Positions 5,866 through 12,407 of a DNA stretch of 15,071 nucleotides are shown piece by piece; the stretch's first letter is position 1; each line of letters opens with the position of its first letter. The position numbers and the translations under genes are program-made. Origin of the DNA: Clostridiales bacterium (lineage in GTDB: Bacteria; Bacillota_A; Clostridia; Oscillospirales; Oscillospiraceae); contig JALFGI010000265.1 in NCBI GenBank assembly GCA_022777455.1, positions 1 through 15,071 of the forward strand, given 5' to 3'. Under the pieces are notes generated by a model that was not told the origin of the DNA, made no database searches, and saw only the letters and a list, made by a program, of their open reading frames with translations.

Positions 5866-5901
5866 TAAAATATCCCCTGCATCCGAAAATACAGGGGATT
5901 T
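5866..5901 (-). terminator. Intrinsic terminator after nagB
   Basis: On the minus strand, ATCCCCTG and CAGGGGAT (5892-5899 with 5872-5879) form an 8-bp perfect stem with a 12-nt loop. It is followed by ATTTTAAAA and starts nine bases after the nagB stop. The T run is short, so efficiency may be moderate. Confidence 0.7.
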
Positions 5902-5908
5902 AGGTTGG

Positions 5909-6646
5909 TTACAGCAGGTCCTTTACCAGGGACAGGGCATCCTCGTCGGCAACCAGGGTGAAGTCCGGGTGCAGCTGCAGGATGGAGCCGGGGGCCTGGG
6001 GCCGGATGGGTCCGAAGAAGCAGTCCTTCACCGCCTGAGCCTTGTTCTTGCCGTTGACCACCAGCAGCACCCGCTTGGCCTTCATGATGCTGCCAATGCC
6101 CATGGTGTAGGCATACTGGGGAACCTCCTCCCGGGCGGCAAAGAACCGGGCGTTGGCATCGATGGTGGCATCGGTGAGGCGGACCTTGTTGGTGTTCTTC
6201 ACGAATTCGTCGGCGGGCTCATTGAAGCCCACGTGGCCGTTGGGGCCCAGACCCAGCAGCTGCAGGTCGGCGCCGCCGAAGGCCTGGATGACGGCATCAT
6301 ACCGGGCGCACTCCCCTGCCGCGTCCGGGTTCATGCCGTTGGGGATGTTGCAGTTTGCCTGGTCGATATTCACATGATCGAACAGGTTCGTGCGCATGAA
6401 GTAAGCGTAGCTCTGGTCGTGGTCTTTGGGCAGACCCACATATTCGTCCAGGTTCACGGTCTTCACCTGGGAAAAGTCCAGGTCGCCGCTTTCATACTTG
6501 GCGATCAGCTCCTTGTAGGTGCCCACGGGGCTGCTGCCGGTGGCCAGGCCCAGCACGCAGTCCGGCTTCAGCTGGATCTGAGCGGCGATGATGTTGGCGG
6601 CCTTTCTGCTCACGTCCTGATAATCCTTTGCGCGAATCAGTCTCAT
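5909..6646 (-). CDS. nagB: Glucosamine-6-phosphate deaminase
   Basis: NagB converts glucosamine 6-phosphate to fructose 6-phosphate and ammonia in the cytoplasm, feeding amino sugars into glycolysis. The 245-residue protein has the phosphate-binding segment GLATGSSPVGTY (33-44), the catalytic NLDEY (65-69, Asp67), and LGPNGHVGFNEP (133-144) with His138 and Glu143. The E. coli enzyme has Asp where this has Asn136; Firmicutes NagB commonly has NGHIGFNEP, so this is normal. The frame also offers a TTG two codons earlier, but AAGGAG (6655-6660) is spaced eight bases from the ATG at 6644-6646 and only two from the TTG. It has its own promoter and terminator and no nagA beside it. Confidence 0.96.
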   Translation of the reverse strand: MRLIRAKDYQDVSRKAANIIAAQIQLKPDCVLGLATGSSPVGTYKELIAKYESGDLDFSQVKTVNLDEYVGLPKDHDQSYAYFMRTNLFDHVNIDQANCNIPNGMNPDAAGECARYDAVIQAFGGADLQLLGLGPNGHVGFNEPADEFVKNTNKVRLTDATIDANARFFAAREEVPQYAYTMGIGSIMKAKRVLLVVNGKNKAQAVKDCFFGPIRPQAPGSILQLHPDFTLVADEDALSLVKDLL

Positions 6647-6700
6647 AGTCAATACTCCTTTGTATGATTTAAACAGCTATTGTGAATGGTCGTTTTGTTT

Positions 6701-6729
6701 ATTATAGCATTTTTCCCCATTCTTGTACA
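6701..6729 (-). promoter_or_regulatory. Promoter of nagB
   Basis: On the minus strand, -35 TGTACA (6724-6729) and -10 TATAAT (6701-6706) are separated by 17 bp, with an extended TGC before the -10. The predicted start near 6694 gives a leader of about 48 nt. Confidence 0.7.
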
Positions 6730-6830
6730 GTCCCATTCCCAAGCATATTTTTACCATTCTCTCTTCTCTCCCCTATTCTGGCCCTATTTTACATTCTTTT
6801 TTTGGCGCTGTTTTTATGGCCAGTTTTGCG

Positions 6831-6836
6831 TATAAT
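6831..6836 (+). promoter_or_regulatory. -10 element of the ECF S-component gene
   Basis: A consensus TATAAT lies 29 bases before the ATG. The -35 at the right distance (CTGTTT at 6808-6813) is poor. The leader would be about 23 nt, too short for a riboswitch. Confidence 0.5.
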
Positions 6837-6865
6837 AGGCACAAATCCAAACGGGAGGGATCCGT

Positions 6866-7456
6866 ATGAAACAGAATTCCACCATCTCCACCAAGAAAAT
6901 CGTCATCACCGCCCTCATGGCCGCTCTGACGGTAGCCGGCTCCGCCATTCGGGTCACCCTGCCCATTGACATCGGAGGCAACACCTCCTTCCACCTGGGC
7001 AACATCATGTGCGCCCTGTCGGGTCTGCTGCTGGGCCCCTGGTACGGCGGACTGGCTGCCGGCATCGGCTCCATGATTTACGACTTCACCAACCCCCTGT
7101 ACATCGCCGAGAGCTGGATCACCCTGCTGACCAAGGGTGCCTACGGTCTGGTTGCCGGTCTGGTTTTCCTGGGCGCCGCCAAGCTGTTCCGAAAGCAGGA
7201 GAGCGCCGTGTGGGTGGCTTATGTCCGGGCCGCCATTGCCTCTGCCGCCGGTGCCGTAACTTACGCGGTGCTGTATCTGTTCAAGTCCTACCTCAAGGGC
7301 ATCCTGGTAAGCGGTCTGACCCATGACGCCGCCCTGCTTGCCCTGGCCGCCAAGCTCCCCGCCACCATTTTCAACGGTGCGGTGGCTATCATCTTCGCCC
7401 CCATCCTGGTGGTTGCCATCAAGGCCGCGTTGAAGAAAAGCCATCTGGAAATCTGA
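6866..7456 (+). CDS. ECF transporter S-component (vitamin/micronutrient binding subunit)
   Basis: The 196-residue integral membrane protein resembles substrate-binding S subunits of energy-coupling factor transporters, which pair with a shared EcfT and EcfA1A2 module to import vitamins or related compounds. After a short polar N terminus (1-10), helix 1 has the small-residue pattern TALMAALTVAGSAI (15-28), typical for docking to EcfT. Further hydrophobic segments lie at about 46-72, 89-106, 117-139, 151-163 and 169-188. The loop IDIGGNTSFHLGNIM (34-48) is characteristic of the family. GGAGG (6854-6858) supports the ATG. No EcfAT genes and no riboswitch are nearby, so the substrate cannot be named. 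The stop codon adjoins repeat R4. Confidence 0.85.
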   Translation: MKQNSTISTKKIVITALMAALTVAGSAIRVTLPIDIGGNTSFHLGNIMCALSGLLLGPWYGGLAAGIGSMIYDFTNPLYIAESWITLLTKGAYGLVAGLVFLGAAKLFRKQESAVWVAYVRAAIASAAGAVTYAVLYLFKSYLKGILVSGLTHDAALLALAAKLPATIFNGAVAIIFAPILVVAIKAALKKSHLEI

Positions 7457-7798
7457 CCGCGCGTCCCGGCGGACAATGGCGCACCGGGCTGGGCGAATTC
7501 GCACAGCACTGCGACGAAACTGTAGGGGAGGCTCTTAGCCTCCCGTGCGGTACAACCTCACGATCATAAACCGGGTCGGGCGAATGCGCGCAATGTTCCG
7601 ATATGACCGTAGGGGAGGCGTTTCGCCTTCCGTTTCTGGTGCGGAATCAGGACGGTAAACCCGTCCCCTACGCGTCAGGACGAATTGCATTCCATTCAAC
7701 CAAACACTCAGGAACTCAACCTGGCGGGAGGCTAAGAGCCTCCCCTACAGTCAGGACGGAACCTGGTTCCGTTCAACCCACCACTAAATTCCAATTTG
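7457..7798. mobile_element. Palindromic repeat element R4
   Basis: It is an enlarged relative of R3. Shared blocks are 7468-7485 (with 5592-5609), 7504-7533 (30 bases identical to 5628-5657) and 7723-7770 (48 bases with one mismatch to 5763-5810). The 27-base unit at 7520-7546 recurs inverted at 7724-7750. An extra palindromic module (about 7605-7680, GTAGGGGA ... TCCCCTAC) sits between them and is absent from R3. The right end at 7785-7798 matches the R2 terminal repeat at 12 of 14 positions. No clear left terminal repeat is seen. The element fills the gap between the S-component stop codon and the terminator at 7820. No gene is supported here. Confidence 0.65.
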
Positions 7799-7819
7799 TC
7801 TTTCATAAAATGCTTTTTC

Positions 7820-7851
7820 CGCCGCAGCGTTCATGCTGCGGCGTTCTTTTT
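7820..7851 (+). terminator. Intrinsic terminator, probably of the ECF S-component unit
   Basis: A perfect 9-bp stem CGCCGCAGC/GCTGCGGCG with a 6-nt loop is followed by TTCTTTTT on the plus strand. The T run overlaps the TAA of the convergent XRE gene. The minus strand has A instead of T after the stem, so it works rightward. It is 363 bases from the gene it should end, with repeat R4 in between. Confidence 0.75.
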
Positions 7852-8557
7852 ACATCACAGTCATCATGTTATAGAGCTTCATCAACCGGATGTCCTCCTT
7901 GGTCACCTTTAGCAGCTGCATCAGGGCTTCGTCCTCCGGCAATCGCTTTTTGGAGAAAAGCATTTTCAGAGCCACCGGCATCATGGGCCGGGCGGAGAGG
8001 CCGGTGAACAGGCCCCATTTGGTATCGGAATTCATGTAGGAGGCCAGAATCTGGCCGTGGGCCTTCTCCATGGGGGAATCCTGGTTGGTGAGGATCACGT
8101 TGGTGATGGCATCGTAGTGCTCCATATAGCCCCAGTAGGTGGTTTCGCAGTTCTGGTAGCTTTTGTAATCCTGGAAATTGGCGTACATCATGATTTTGTA
8201 CCGGTTGTCCTCGGATTGAAGCAGCACGTCAAACACGCAGCGCATGATGCGGTTGTAGCGGCCGTCGTAGTAATAGGAGTAGAACTGGGACAGGCCGTTG
8301 AAAAAAGCGGGCTTGGGGCCGGAGGACTGGATGCTCACCCGGTCCGGGGTGCAGTACAGCAGCTGCTCCACATGGATGCCCAGGGCCCGGGCAATCTCAT
8401 AGATGGTTTCAATATCCAGCACGATCTCCCCGGTTTCATACTTGGACAGGGTGGATTTGTTTTTGCATACAAGGTCCGAAAGCGCCTCCAGTGTCATATG
8501 GCGGGACTTGCGGAAATTGCGGATGCGGTGGCCGATCTCCCGGCTGATTTCTCCCAT
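7850..8557 (-). CDS. XRE-family transcriptional regulator with unknown C-terminal domain
   Basis: The 235-residue protein has an N-terminal Cro/C1-type helix-turn-helix (about 9-64; MTLEALSDLVCKNKSTLSKYETG contains the recognition helix region, and IETIYEIARALGI follows). The remaining 160 residues are rich in Tyr, Met and Phe and match no domain that I recognise; they may sense a ligand or mediate oligomerisation. AGGAGG (8564-8569) lies six bases before the ATG. It is transcribed divergently from brnQ with repeated GTTTCTTT/AAAGAAAC sites between them, so it most likely regulates itself and the transporter. That regulatory link is inference from layout. Confidence 0.88.
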   Translation of the reverse strand: MGEISREIGHRIRNFRKSRHMTLEALSDLVCKNKSTLSKYETGEIVLDIETIYEIARALGIHVEQLLYCTPDRVSIQSSGPKPAFFNGLSQFYSYYYDGRYNRIMRCVFDVLLQSEDNRYKIMMYANFQDYKSYQNCETTYWGYMEHYDAITNVILTNQDSPMEKAHGQILASYMNSDTKWGLFTGLSARPMMPVALKMLFSKKRLPEDEALMQLLKVTKEDIRLMKLYNMMTVM

Positions 8558-8569
8558 GGGCTGCCTCCT

Positions 8570-8698
8570 GTTTCTTTAAAATCAACTTTTCCGTGCTTTT
8601 GTTTCCTCTTTGGGGTGTTTGGCTTCAGTATAAACCAATCCGGAAGAAAAGTCTATTATAAAGAAACAAATTTCCAGGTTTTTTTCTTTTAAAGAAAC
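8570..8698. promoter_or_regulatory. Inverted/direct AAAGAAAC sites between the XRE gene and brnQ
   Basis: GTTTCTTTAAAA (8570-8581) and TTTTAAAGAAAC (8687-8698) are perfect 12-bp inverted copies, one at each edge of the control region. A third AAAGAAAC (8660-8667) lies 31 bp, about three helical turns, from the right-hand copy in the same orientation. The left copy abuts the XRE Shine-Dalgarno sequence; the right copy is 10 bp before the brnQ -35. This is a plausible operator set for the XRE protein. Confidence 0.55.
8627..8655 (-). promoter_or_regulatory. Candidate promoter of the XRE gene
   Basis: On the minus strand, -35 TAGACT (8650-8655) and -10 TATACT (8627-8632) have a 17-bp spacer. 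An AAAGAAAC site lies four bases upstream of the -35. A separate TATAAT (8655-8660, minus) lacks a recognisable -35. Confidence 0.5.
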
Positions 8699-8708
8699 CC
8701 TGCTTCGT

Positions 8709-8737
8709 TTGAATCGGCGCCGGAGATGGGGTAAGAT
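8709..8737 (+). promoter_or_regulatory. Candidate promoter of brnQ
   Basis: The -35 TTGAAT (8709-8714) and -10 TAAGAT (8732-8737) have a 17-bp spacer, each matching consensus at four of six positions. A start near 8744 gives a leader of about 25 nt. The weak hexamers and the upstream AAAGAAAC site would suit activation. Confidence 0.5.
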
Positions 8738-8768
8738 ACGATCATTCAACGCAGAAAGGATGATCCCC

Positions 8769-10124
8769 ATGAAGCGAAACCTCACCATCAGGGAAACCAT
8801 TACCATCACCAGTATGCTTTTCGGCATGTTCTTTGGGGCCGGAAATCTGATTTTCCCGGCGAAGATGGGCATTGACGCCGGCAGCAACCTTTGGAGCGCC
8901 TTTGCGGGGGTATTCGTCACCGCCGTGGGCATCCCCATGCTGGCTGTGGTGGCCCTGGGACTGAGCCGGTGCGAAGGGGTGGTGCAGCTGGCAAACAAGG
9001 TGGGCAAAAAATACAGCGTGTTCTTCTGTACCTTGCTGTATCTCACCATCGGCCCGCTGTTCGCCATTCCCCGCTGCGCCAGCACCTCCTTCTCCGTGGG
9101 GGCGGTGAACCTGCTGGGGGAGGGAAACACCGGGCTGTATCTGGCCATTTTCTCCTTTGTGTTCTTCGCCGTGGTGCTGCTTTTCTCACTGAAGCCCAGC
9201 GGGATCATGACCTGGATTGGAAAAATCCTGAACCCGGTGTTCCTTCTGTTCCTGTTCGTCCTGGTGATCGCGGCGCTGCTGCGCCCCATCACGTCGGTAT
9301 CCCAGGTCATTCCCCGGGAGAGCTACGCCAGCGGCGGCAAGGCGTTCTTCACCGGCTTTCTGGAGGGCTACAACACCCTGGATGCCCTGGCCGGGCTGGC
9401 CTTCGGCATTGTGGTGATCCAGGTGGTGCGCAGCCACGGCGTGGAAGAGCCGGGCCGGGTGGCGGTGAACACCGCAAAGGCAGGCATTTTCAGCTGCCTG
9501 TTCATGGGCATCATCTACTTTTTCATCACCCTGATCACCGCCCGGAGCGCCCCCCTGTGTGAAGGGGCCTCCAACGGCGGTCAGGTGCTTGGAATCATTG
9601 CCCGGCACTATTTCCATTCGGCGGGAGCCATTCTCACCGCCGCCATCGTCACCTTTGCCTGCCTGAAAACCGCCATCGGTCTGGTGACCAGCTGCTCCGA
9701 GGCCTTCGTGCAGATGTTCCCCAAGGGGCCGGGGTATTCCGTGTGGGCGATCGTGTTCTGCCTGGTTTCCTTCGGCATCGCCAATTTTGGCCTGAGCACC
9801 ATCGTCGCCTGGTGCGTGCCGGTGCTGATGTTCGTATACCCTCTGGCCATCACCTTGATTTTGCTGGCACTAACCGAGAAGTTGTTTGGAAAGGACCCCG
9901 CCGTTTACGCCGTCACCACCGGCTTGACCCTGGTGGCCGCCGCATTGGATTTTCTCGGCACCCTCTCCGGCATGATTCCCGGAAGCCGGTTCCTGGCCGG
10001 GGTAACCCAATTCGCCGGGCAGTTCATTCCCCTGTATTCCCTGGGTATGGGCTGGGTTACCCCCGCTTTCGTTGGGTTTGCCATTGGGATGGGGATTCAT
10101 ATCCACAAAACGCGGGGTAAATAA
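8769..10124 (+). CDS. brnQ: Branched-chain amino acid:cation symporter (LIVCS family)
   Basis: The 451-residue inner-membrane carrier imports leucine, isoleucine and valine with sodium or protons. The family opening is clear: ITITSMLFGMFFGAGNLIFP (11-30), then AIPRCASTSFSVGA in the third segment. About twelve hydrophobic segments cover the chain, and the length is typical. The frame opens 20 codons earlier, but the ATG at 8769 is chosen because AAAGGA (8755-8760) is spaced properly and the protein then starts like its family. The gene is divergent from an XRE regulator. It ends only five bases before the promoter of the toxin-antitoxin pair, and no terminator separates them. Confidence 0.94.
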   Translation: MKRNLTIRETITITSMLFGMFFGAGNLIFPAKMGIDAGSNLWSAFAGVFVTAVGIPMLAVVALGLSRCEGVVQLANKVGKKYSVFFCTLLYLTIGPLFAIPRCASTSFSVGAVNLLGEGNTGLYLAIFSFVFFAVVLLFSLKPSGIMTWIGKILNPVFLLFLFVLVIAALLRPITSVSQVIPRESYASGGKAFFTGFLEGYNTLDALAGLAFGIVVIQVVRSHGVEEPGRVAVNTAKAGIFSCLFMGIIYFFITLITARSAPLCEGASNGGQVLGIIARHYFHSAGAILTAAIVTFACLKTAIGLVTSCSEAFVQMFPKGPGYSVWAIVFCLVSFGIANFGLSTIVAWCVPVLMFVYPLAITLILLALTEKLFGKDPAVYAVTTGLTLVAAALDFLGTLSGMIPGSRFLAGVTQFAGQFIPLYSLGMGWVTPAFVGFAIGMGIHIHKTRGK

Positions 10125-10156
10125 TAGGTTGATTTTCACCTAAAACAAGCTATAAT
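10125..10156 (+). promoter_or_regulatory. Promoter/operator of the phd-doc pair
   Basis: The -35 TTGATT (10129-10134) and -10 TATAAT (10151-10156) are separated by 16 bp. TAGGT (10125-10129) and ACCTA (10138-10142) form a small inverted repeat over the -35, and CTAT-a-ATAG surrounds the -10. Phd-type antitoxins usually repress their own promoter through such palindromes. Confidence 0.65.
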
Positions 10157-10174
10157 AGTCGAGAGGTGATGATC

Positions 10175-10417
10175 ATGACCATTGATACAAACGCAATCGT
10201 AACCGCCACAGAGGCGAATCAGAATTTCTCCAAAGTTGCCCGGATGGCCGAAAAGAAAGGGCATGTGGTCGTGTTTAAGAACAACCGGCCAAAGCTTCTC
10301 GTCATCGATCTGGACACTGAGCCCCAGATCGAGATGACCGAGGAGGAAAAACTGGATTTCGTTGCCGCGCGAATCCTGCGGGAGCACAAAGCCGCCTTTG
10401 AGGAGCTGGCAAAATGA
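10175..10417 (+). CDS. Type II antitoxin, Phd/YefM family
   Basis: The 80-residue protein should bind and neutralise the adjacent Doc toxin and repress the operon. The N-terminal Phd/YefM DNA-binding fold is visible in VTATEANQNFSKVARMAEKKGHVVVFKNN (9-37). This is followed by the beta strand RPKLLVIDL (38-46) and an acidic, probably disordered toxin-binding tail with a helix (EEEKLDFVAARILREHKAAFEEL). The frame could open at GTG 10166 or ATG 10169, but AGAGG (10162-10166) is spaced best for the ATG at 10175. Its TGA overlaps the toxin ATG (ATGA), the usual coupled arrangement. Confidence 0.9.
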   Translation: MTIDTNAIVTATEANQNFSKVARMAEKKGHVVVFKNNRPKLLVIDLDTEPQIEMTEEEKLDFVAARILREHKAAFEELAK

Positions 10418-10791
10418 TTCGTTTTTCAAAAGAAAAAGTATTGCTGCTTCATCAGATTCTCGCAGAAGCCACCGGCGGCAGCATGGGTGTGCGGGATGAA
10501 GCACTTCTCGATTCCGCTTTGGAAAGCGCCTTTGCCGGTTTTGGAAACAAAGAGTTTTATCCCACCAAAGAAGAAAAGGGAGCCCGTCTTGGATACGCCC
10601 TGATTTCCAACCACGCCTTTGTGGATGGGAACAAACGAATCGGCATTTATGTCATGATGTCCTTTCTTGAAATGAATGGGATTCGCTTAACATGCACCGA
10701 TGAAGAGATCGTTTCCATTGGATTATCCGTTGCAGACGGAAGCCTGGGATATGAAGCGCTTCTCCAATGGGTGATTGACCACAGAGCTTAA
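10414..10791 (+). CDS. doc: Type II toxin, Doc (Fic/Doc family)
   Basis: Doc toxins are Fic-fold kinases that phosphorylate EF-Tu and stop translation; the P1 prophage protein is the model. The 125-residue length is typical. The signature HAFVDGNKR (67-75) has His67, Asp71, Asn73 and Arg75 in place. It keeps the NKR ending of Doc rather than the longer GNGRxxR loop of AMP-transferring Fic proteins, so phosphorylation is the expected chemistry. GVRDEALLDSAL (25-36) is another Doc hallmark. It overlaps the antitoxin by four bases. It appears intact, so this is a complete system rather than a relic. A bidirectional terminator follows. Confidence 0.94.
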   Translation: MIRFSKEKVLLLHQILAEATGGSMGVRDEALLDSALESAFAGFGNKEFYPTKEEKGARLGYALISNHAFVDGNKRIGIYVMMSFLEMNGIRLTCTDEEIVSIGLSVADGSLGYEALLQWVIDHRA

Positions 10792-10793
10792 CT

Positions 10794-10825
10794 AAAAAAT
10801 CCGCACCCGGGGTGGGTGCGGATTT
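10794..10825. terminator. Bidirectional terminator between doc and the GH13 gene
   Basis: A perfect 12-bp stem AAATCCGCACCC/GGGTGCGGATTT (10797-10808 with 10814-10825) has a 5-nt loop. The minus strand then reads TTTTTT, a strong terminator for the uxuAB-GH13 operon. The plus strand has ATTTCTT, weaker, for doc. Confidence 0.88.
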
Positions 10826-10833
10826 CTTCGTAT

Positions 10834-12375
10834 TTAATTGACCTTGTAAATGTAGGCGCTCACCGGCGGGATGGTGACATTCTCCCCATTTTGGGAGGCT
10901 TCTCCGCCGAAGGTGAAGACCGGCTCCGCCAGTTTCCCGGCATAGGGGAAGCGAACCGCCTCCCGGAAGGGGTTGATGGCCACGAGCAGCTTTTCGCCGC
11001 TCTGCTCCCGCTCATAGGCCAAGGCATGTTTGGGCTCACCGTTGCTGACGAAGCGGATGACGCCCCGGTTCTGCAGGGCCGGGTGGGTATGGCGCAGGGT
11101 ACACAGCTGCTTCACCAGATTCAGCAGGGAATTGGGGTCCTTCCGCTGAGAGAGCACCGTGGGCCGGTCGGCTTCCGGGTCCTGGGGGATGTACAGCTTT
11201 TCCTTTGGCGCGGCGCTGAAGCCGGCGTTGACGCAGTCATCCCACTGCATGGGGCTCCGGGCACCGGTGCGATCGTAGCCGCCCTCCACGCTGGTGAGGT
11301 TTTCCACATAGCGCATGCCGATCTCGTCCCCATAGTAGATGAAGGGGGCGCCGGGCATGGTGAGCAGGAAGACAAAGGCCAGCTTCTTCTCATCCCCTTC
11401 CACGAATTTCGCCAGACGAACCATGTCATGGTTGCCGGAGGGAATGCAGATCAGGCCGTCCTTGCCCGCCTTCTCCCGGCTTTCCAGGTAGCGCTCCACA
11501 AAAGCGGAGGCGTCACCCAGGCCACGGTCAGAGAAGTAAGGCTCCTGGCAGCGGAACAGATCATTGTAGTGGGAGGGGCCGAAGTGGAGCAAAAAGTCCA
11601 TGTGGAAGCCGCCCCGCAGGGATTTTTCCGGTTCGCCCCACTCGGAGACCATGGCGGCCTCGGGGAACTCCCGGCTGAGAACACCGAACACCTTCTGCCA
11701 CAGGGCAATGGTGCCCAGGCCGTCGGGGTCGTTTTTCACCAGGCTCATGGCCATGTCCACCCGGAAGCCGTCGCAGCCCATGGTGAGCCAGAAGCGCATC
11801 ACGTCCATCATGGCTTCCAGGGTGGCTCTGGGGCCTTCGTCCTCCGGGGACTGCTGCCAGGGTCTGGTACGGTTGTAGTAGCCGTAGTTCAGGGCGGGCT
11901 GGCAGGTGAAGAAATTCACGGCACAGGAGCCGTCCCGCTGGGAAAGGGCCCGCAGGCAGCCCATATTCTCCGGGGCTTCCCACACACTGTCGGTCCACAC
12001 ATAGCGGTCGGTGTAGGCATTGCGCTCCGGCTTCATGGACTCCCGGAACCACCGGTGCTCCACGGAGGTGTGGCCGGGCACCAGGTCCAGCAGCACATGA
12101 ATGCCCCGCTTGTGGGCTTCGGCGAACAATCGCTTTAAGTCCTCATTGGTGCCGTAGCGGGGGGCCACGGTGTAGTAATCCGCCACATCATAGCCCGCGT
12201 CCCCAAAGGGGGACAGGAAGCAGGGATTGATCCACAAAGCGTTGCAGCCCAAATCCCGGATGTAATCCAGCCTATTGATGATGCCCTGGAAATCGCCGAT
12301 GCCGTCGGCATTGGTATCCAGGAAGGACTGGGGATAGATTTCATAGAAAACGGCATGATCCAGCCATTTTGGCAT
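10834..12375 (-). CDS. GH13 alpha-glucosidase / alpha-amylase family enzyme
   Basis: The 513-residue cytoplasmic-type protein (no signal peptide) should hydrolyse or transfer alpha-glucosidic bonds of oligosaccharides. Catalytic residues are in place: nucleophile Asp207 in GFRVDMA, acid/base Glu245 in SEWGE and transition-state Asp317 in GNHDM. Region I reads DLVPGH (97-102), with Gly where many GH13 enzymes have Asn. TNADGIGDFQGI (21-32) and GARSPMQWDD (371-380) resemble oligo-1,6-glucosidase and trehalose-6-phosphate hydrolase subfamilies, and a C-terminal beta domain follows from about 440. A GTG three codons upstream is possible, but AAGGAG (12384-12389) fits the ATG at 12373-12375. It follows uxuB by 32 bp and is last in the operon. 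Exact substrate is unknown. Confidence 0.9.
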   Translation of the reverse strand: MPKWLDHAVFYEIYPQSFLDTNADGIGDFQGIINRLDYIRDLGCNALWINPCFLSPFGDAGYDVADYYTVAPRYGTNEDLKRLFAEAHKRGIHVLLDLVPGHTSVEHRWFRESMKPERNAYTDRYVWTDSVWEAPENMGCLRALSQRDGSCAVNFFTCQPALNYGYYNRTRPWQQSPEDEGPRATLEAMMDVMRFWLTMGCDGFRVDMAMSLVKNDPDGLGTIALWQKVFGVLSREFPEAAMVSEWGEPEKSLRGGFHMDFLLHFGPSHYNDLFRCQEPYFSDRGLGDASAFVERYLESREKAGKDGLICIPSGNHDMVRLAKFVEGDEKKLAFVFLLTMPGAPFIYYGDEIGMRYVENLTSVEGGYDRTGARSPMQWDDCVNAGFSAAPKEKLYIPQDPEADRPTVLSQRKDPNSLLNLVKQLCTLRHTHPALQNRGVIRFVSNGEPKHALAYEREQSGEKLLVAINPFREAVRFPYAGKLAEPVFTFGGEASQNGENVTIPPVSAYIYKVN

Positions 12376-12407
12376 AACCGACACTCCTTACTTCATCCGC
12401 CCGGAAC

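Noticed and set aside
6730..6865. Riboswitch upstream of the ECF S-component
   Set aside because: The consensus -10 at 6831-6836 leaves a leader of only about 23 nt, and the region before it is pyrimidine-rich without a structured aptamer pattern.
5592..7770. CRISPR array
   Set aside because: The repeated blocks are few, unevenly spaced and palindromic with shared flanks, and no cas genes are present; they are intergenic repeat elements.
7603..8007. 134-codon rightward open frame and other small frames in R4
   Set aside because: They are built from repeat palindromes, cross a terminator and run into the antisense XRE gene.
8582..9310. 242-codon open frame antisense to the start of brnQ
   Set aside because: It covers the XRE-brnQ control region and the membrane-protein coding strand in reverse, with no ribosome binding site.
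10816..12138. 440-codon open frame antisense to the GH13 gene
   Set aside because: It is a shadow of the GH13 reading frame; it starts in the terminator region and shows no recognisable domain.
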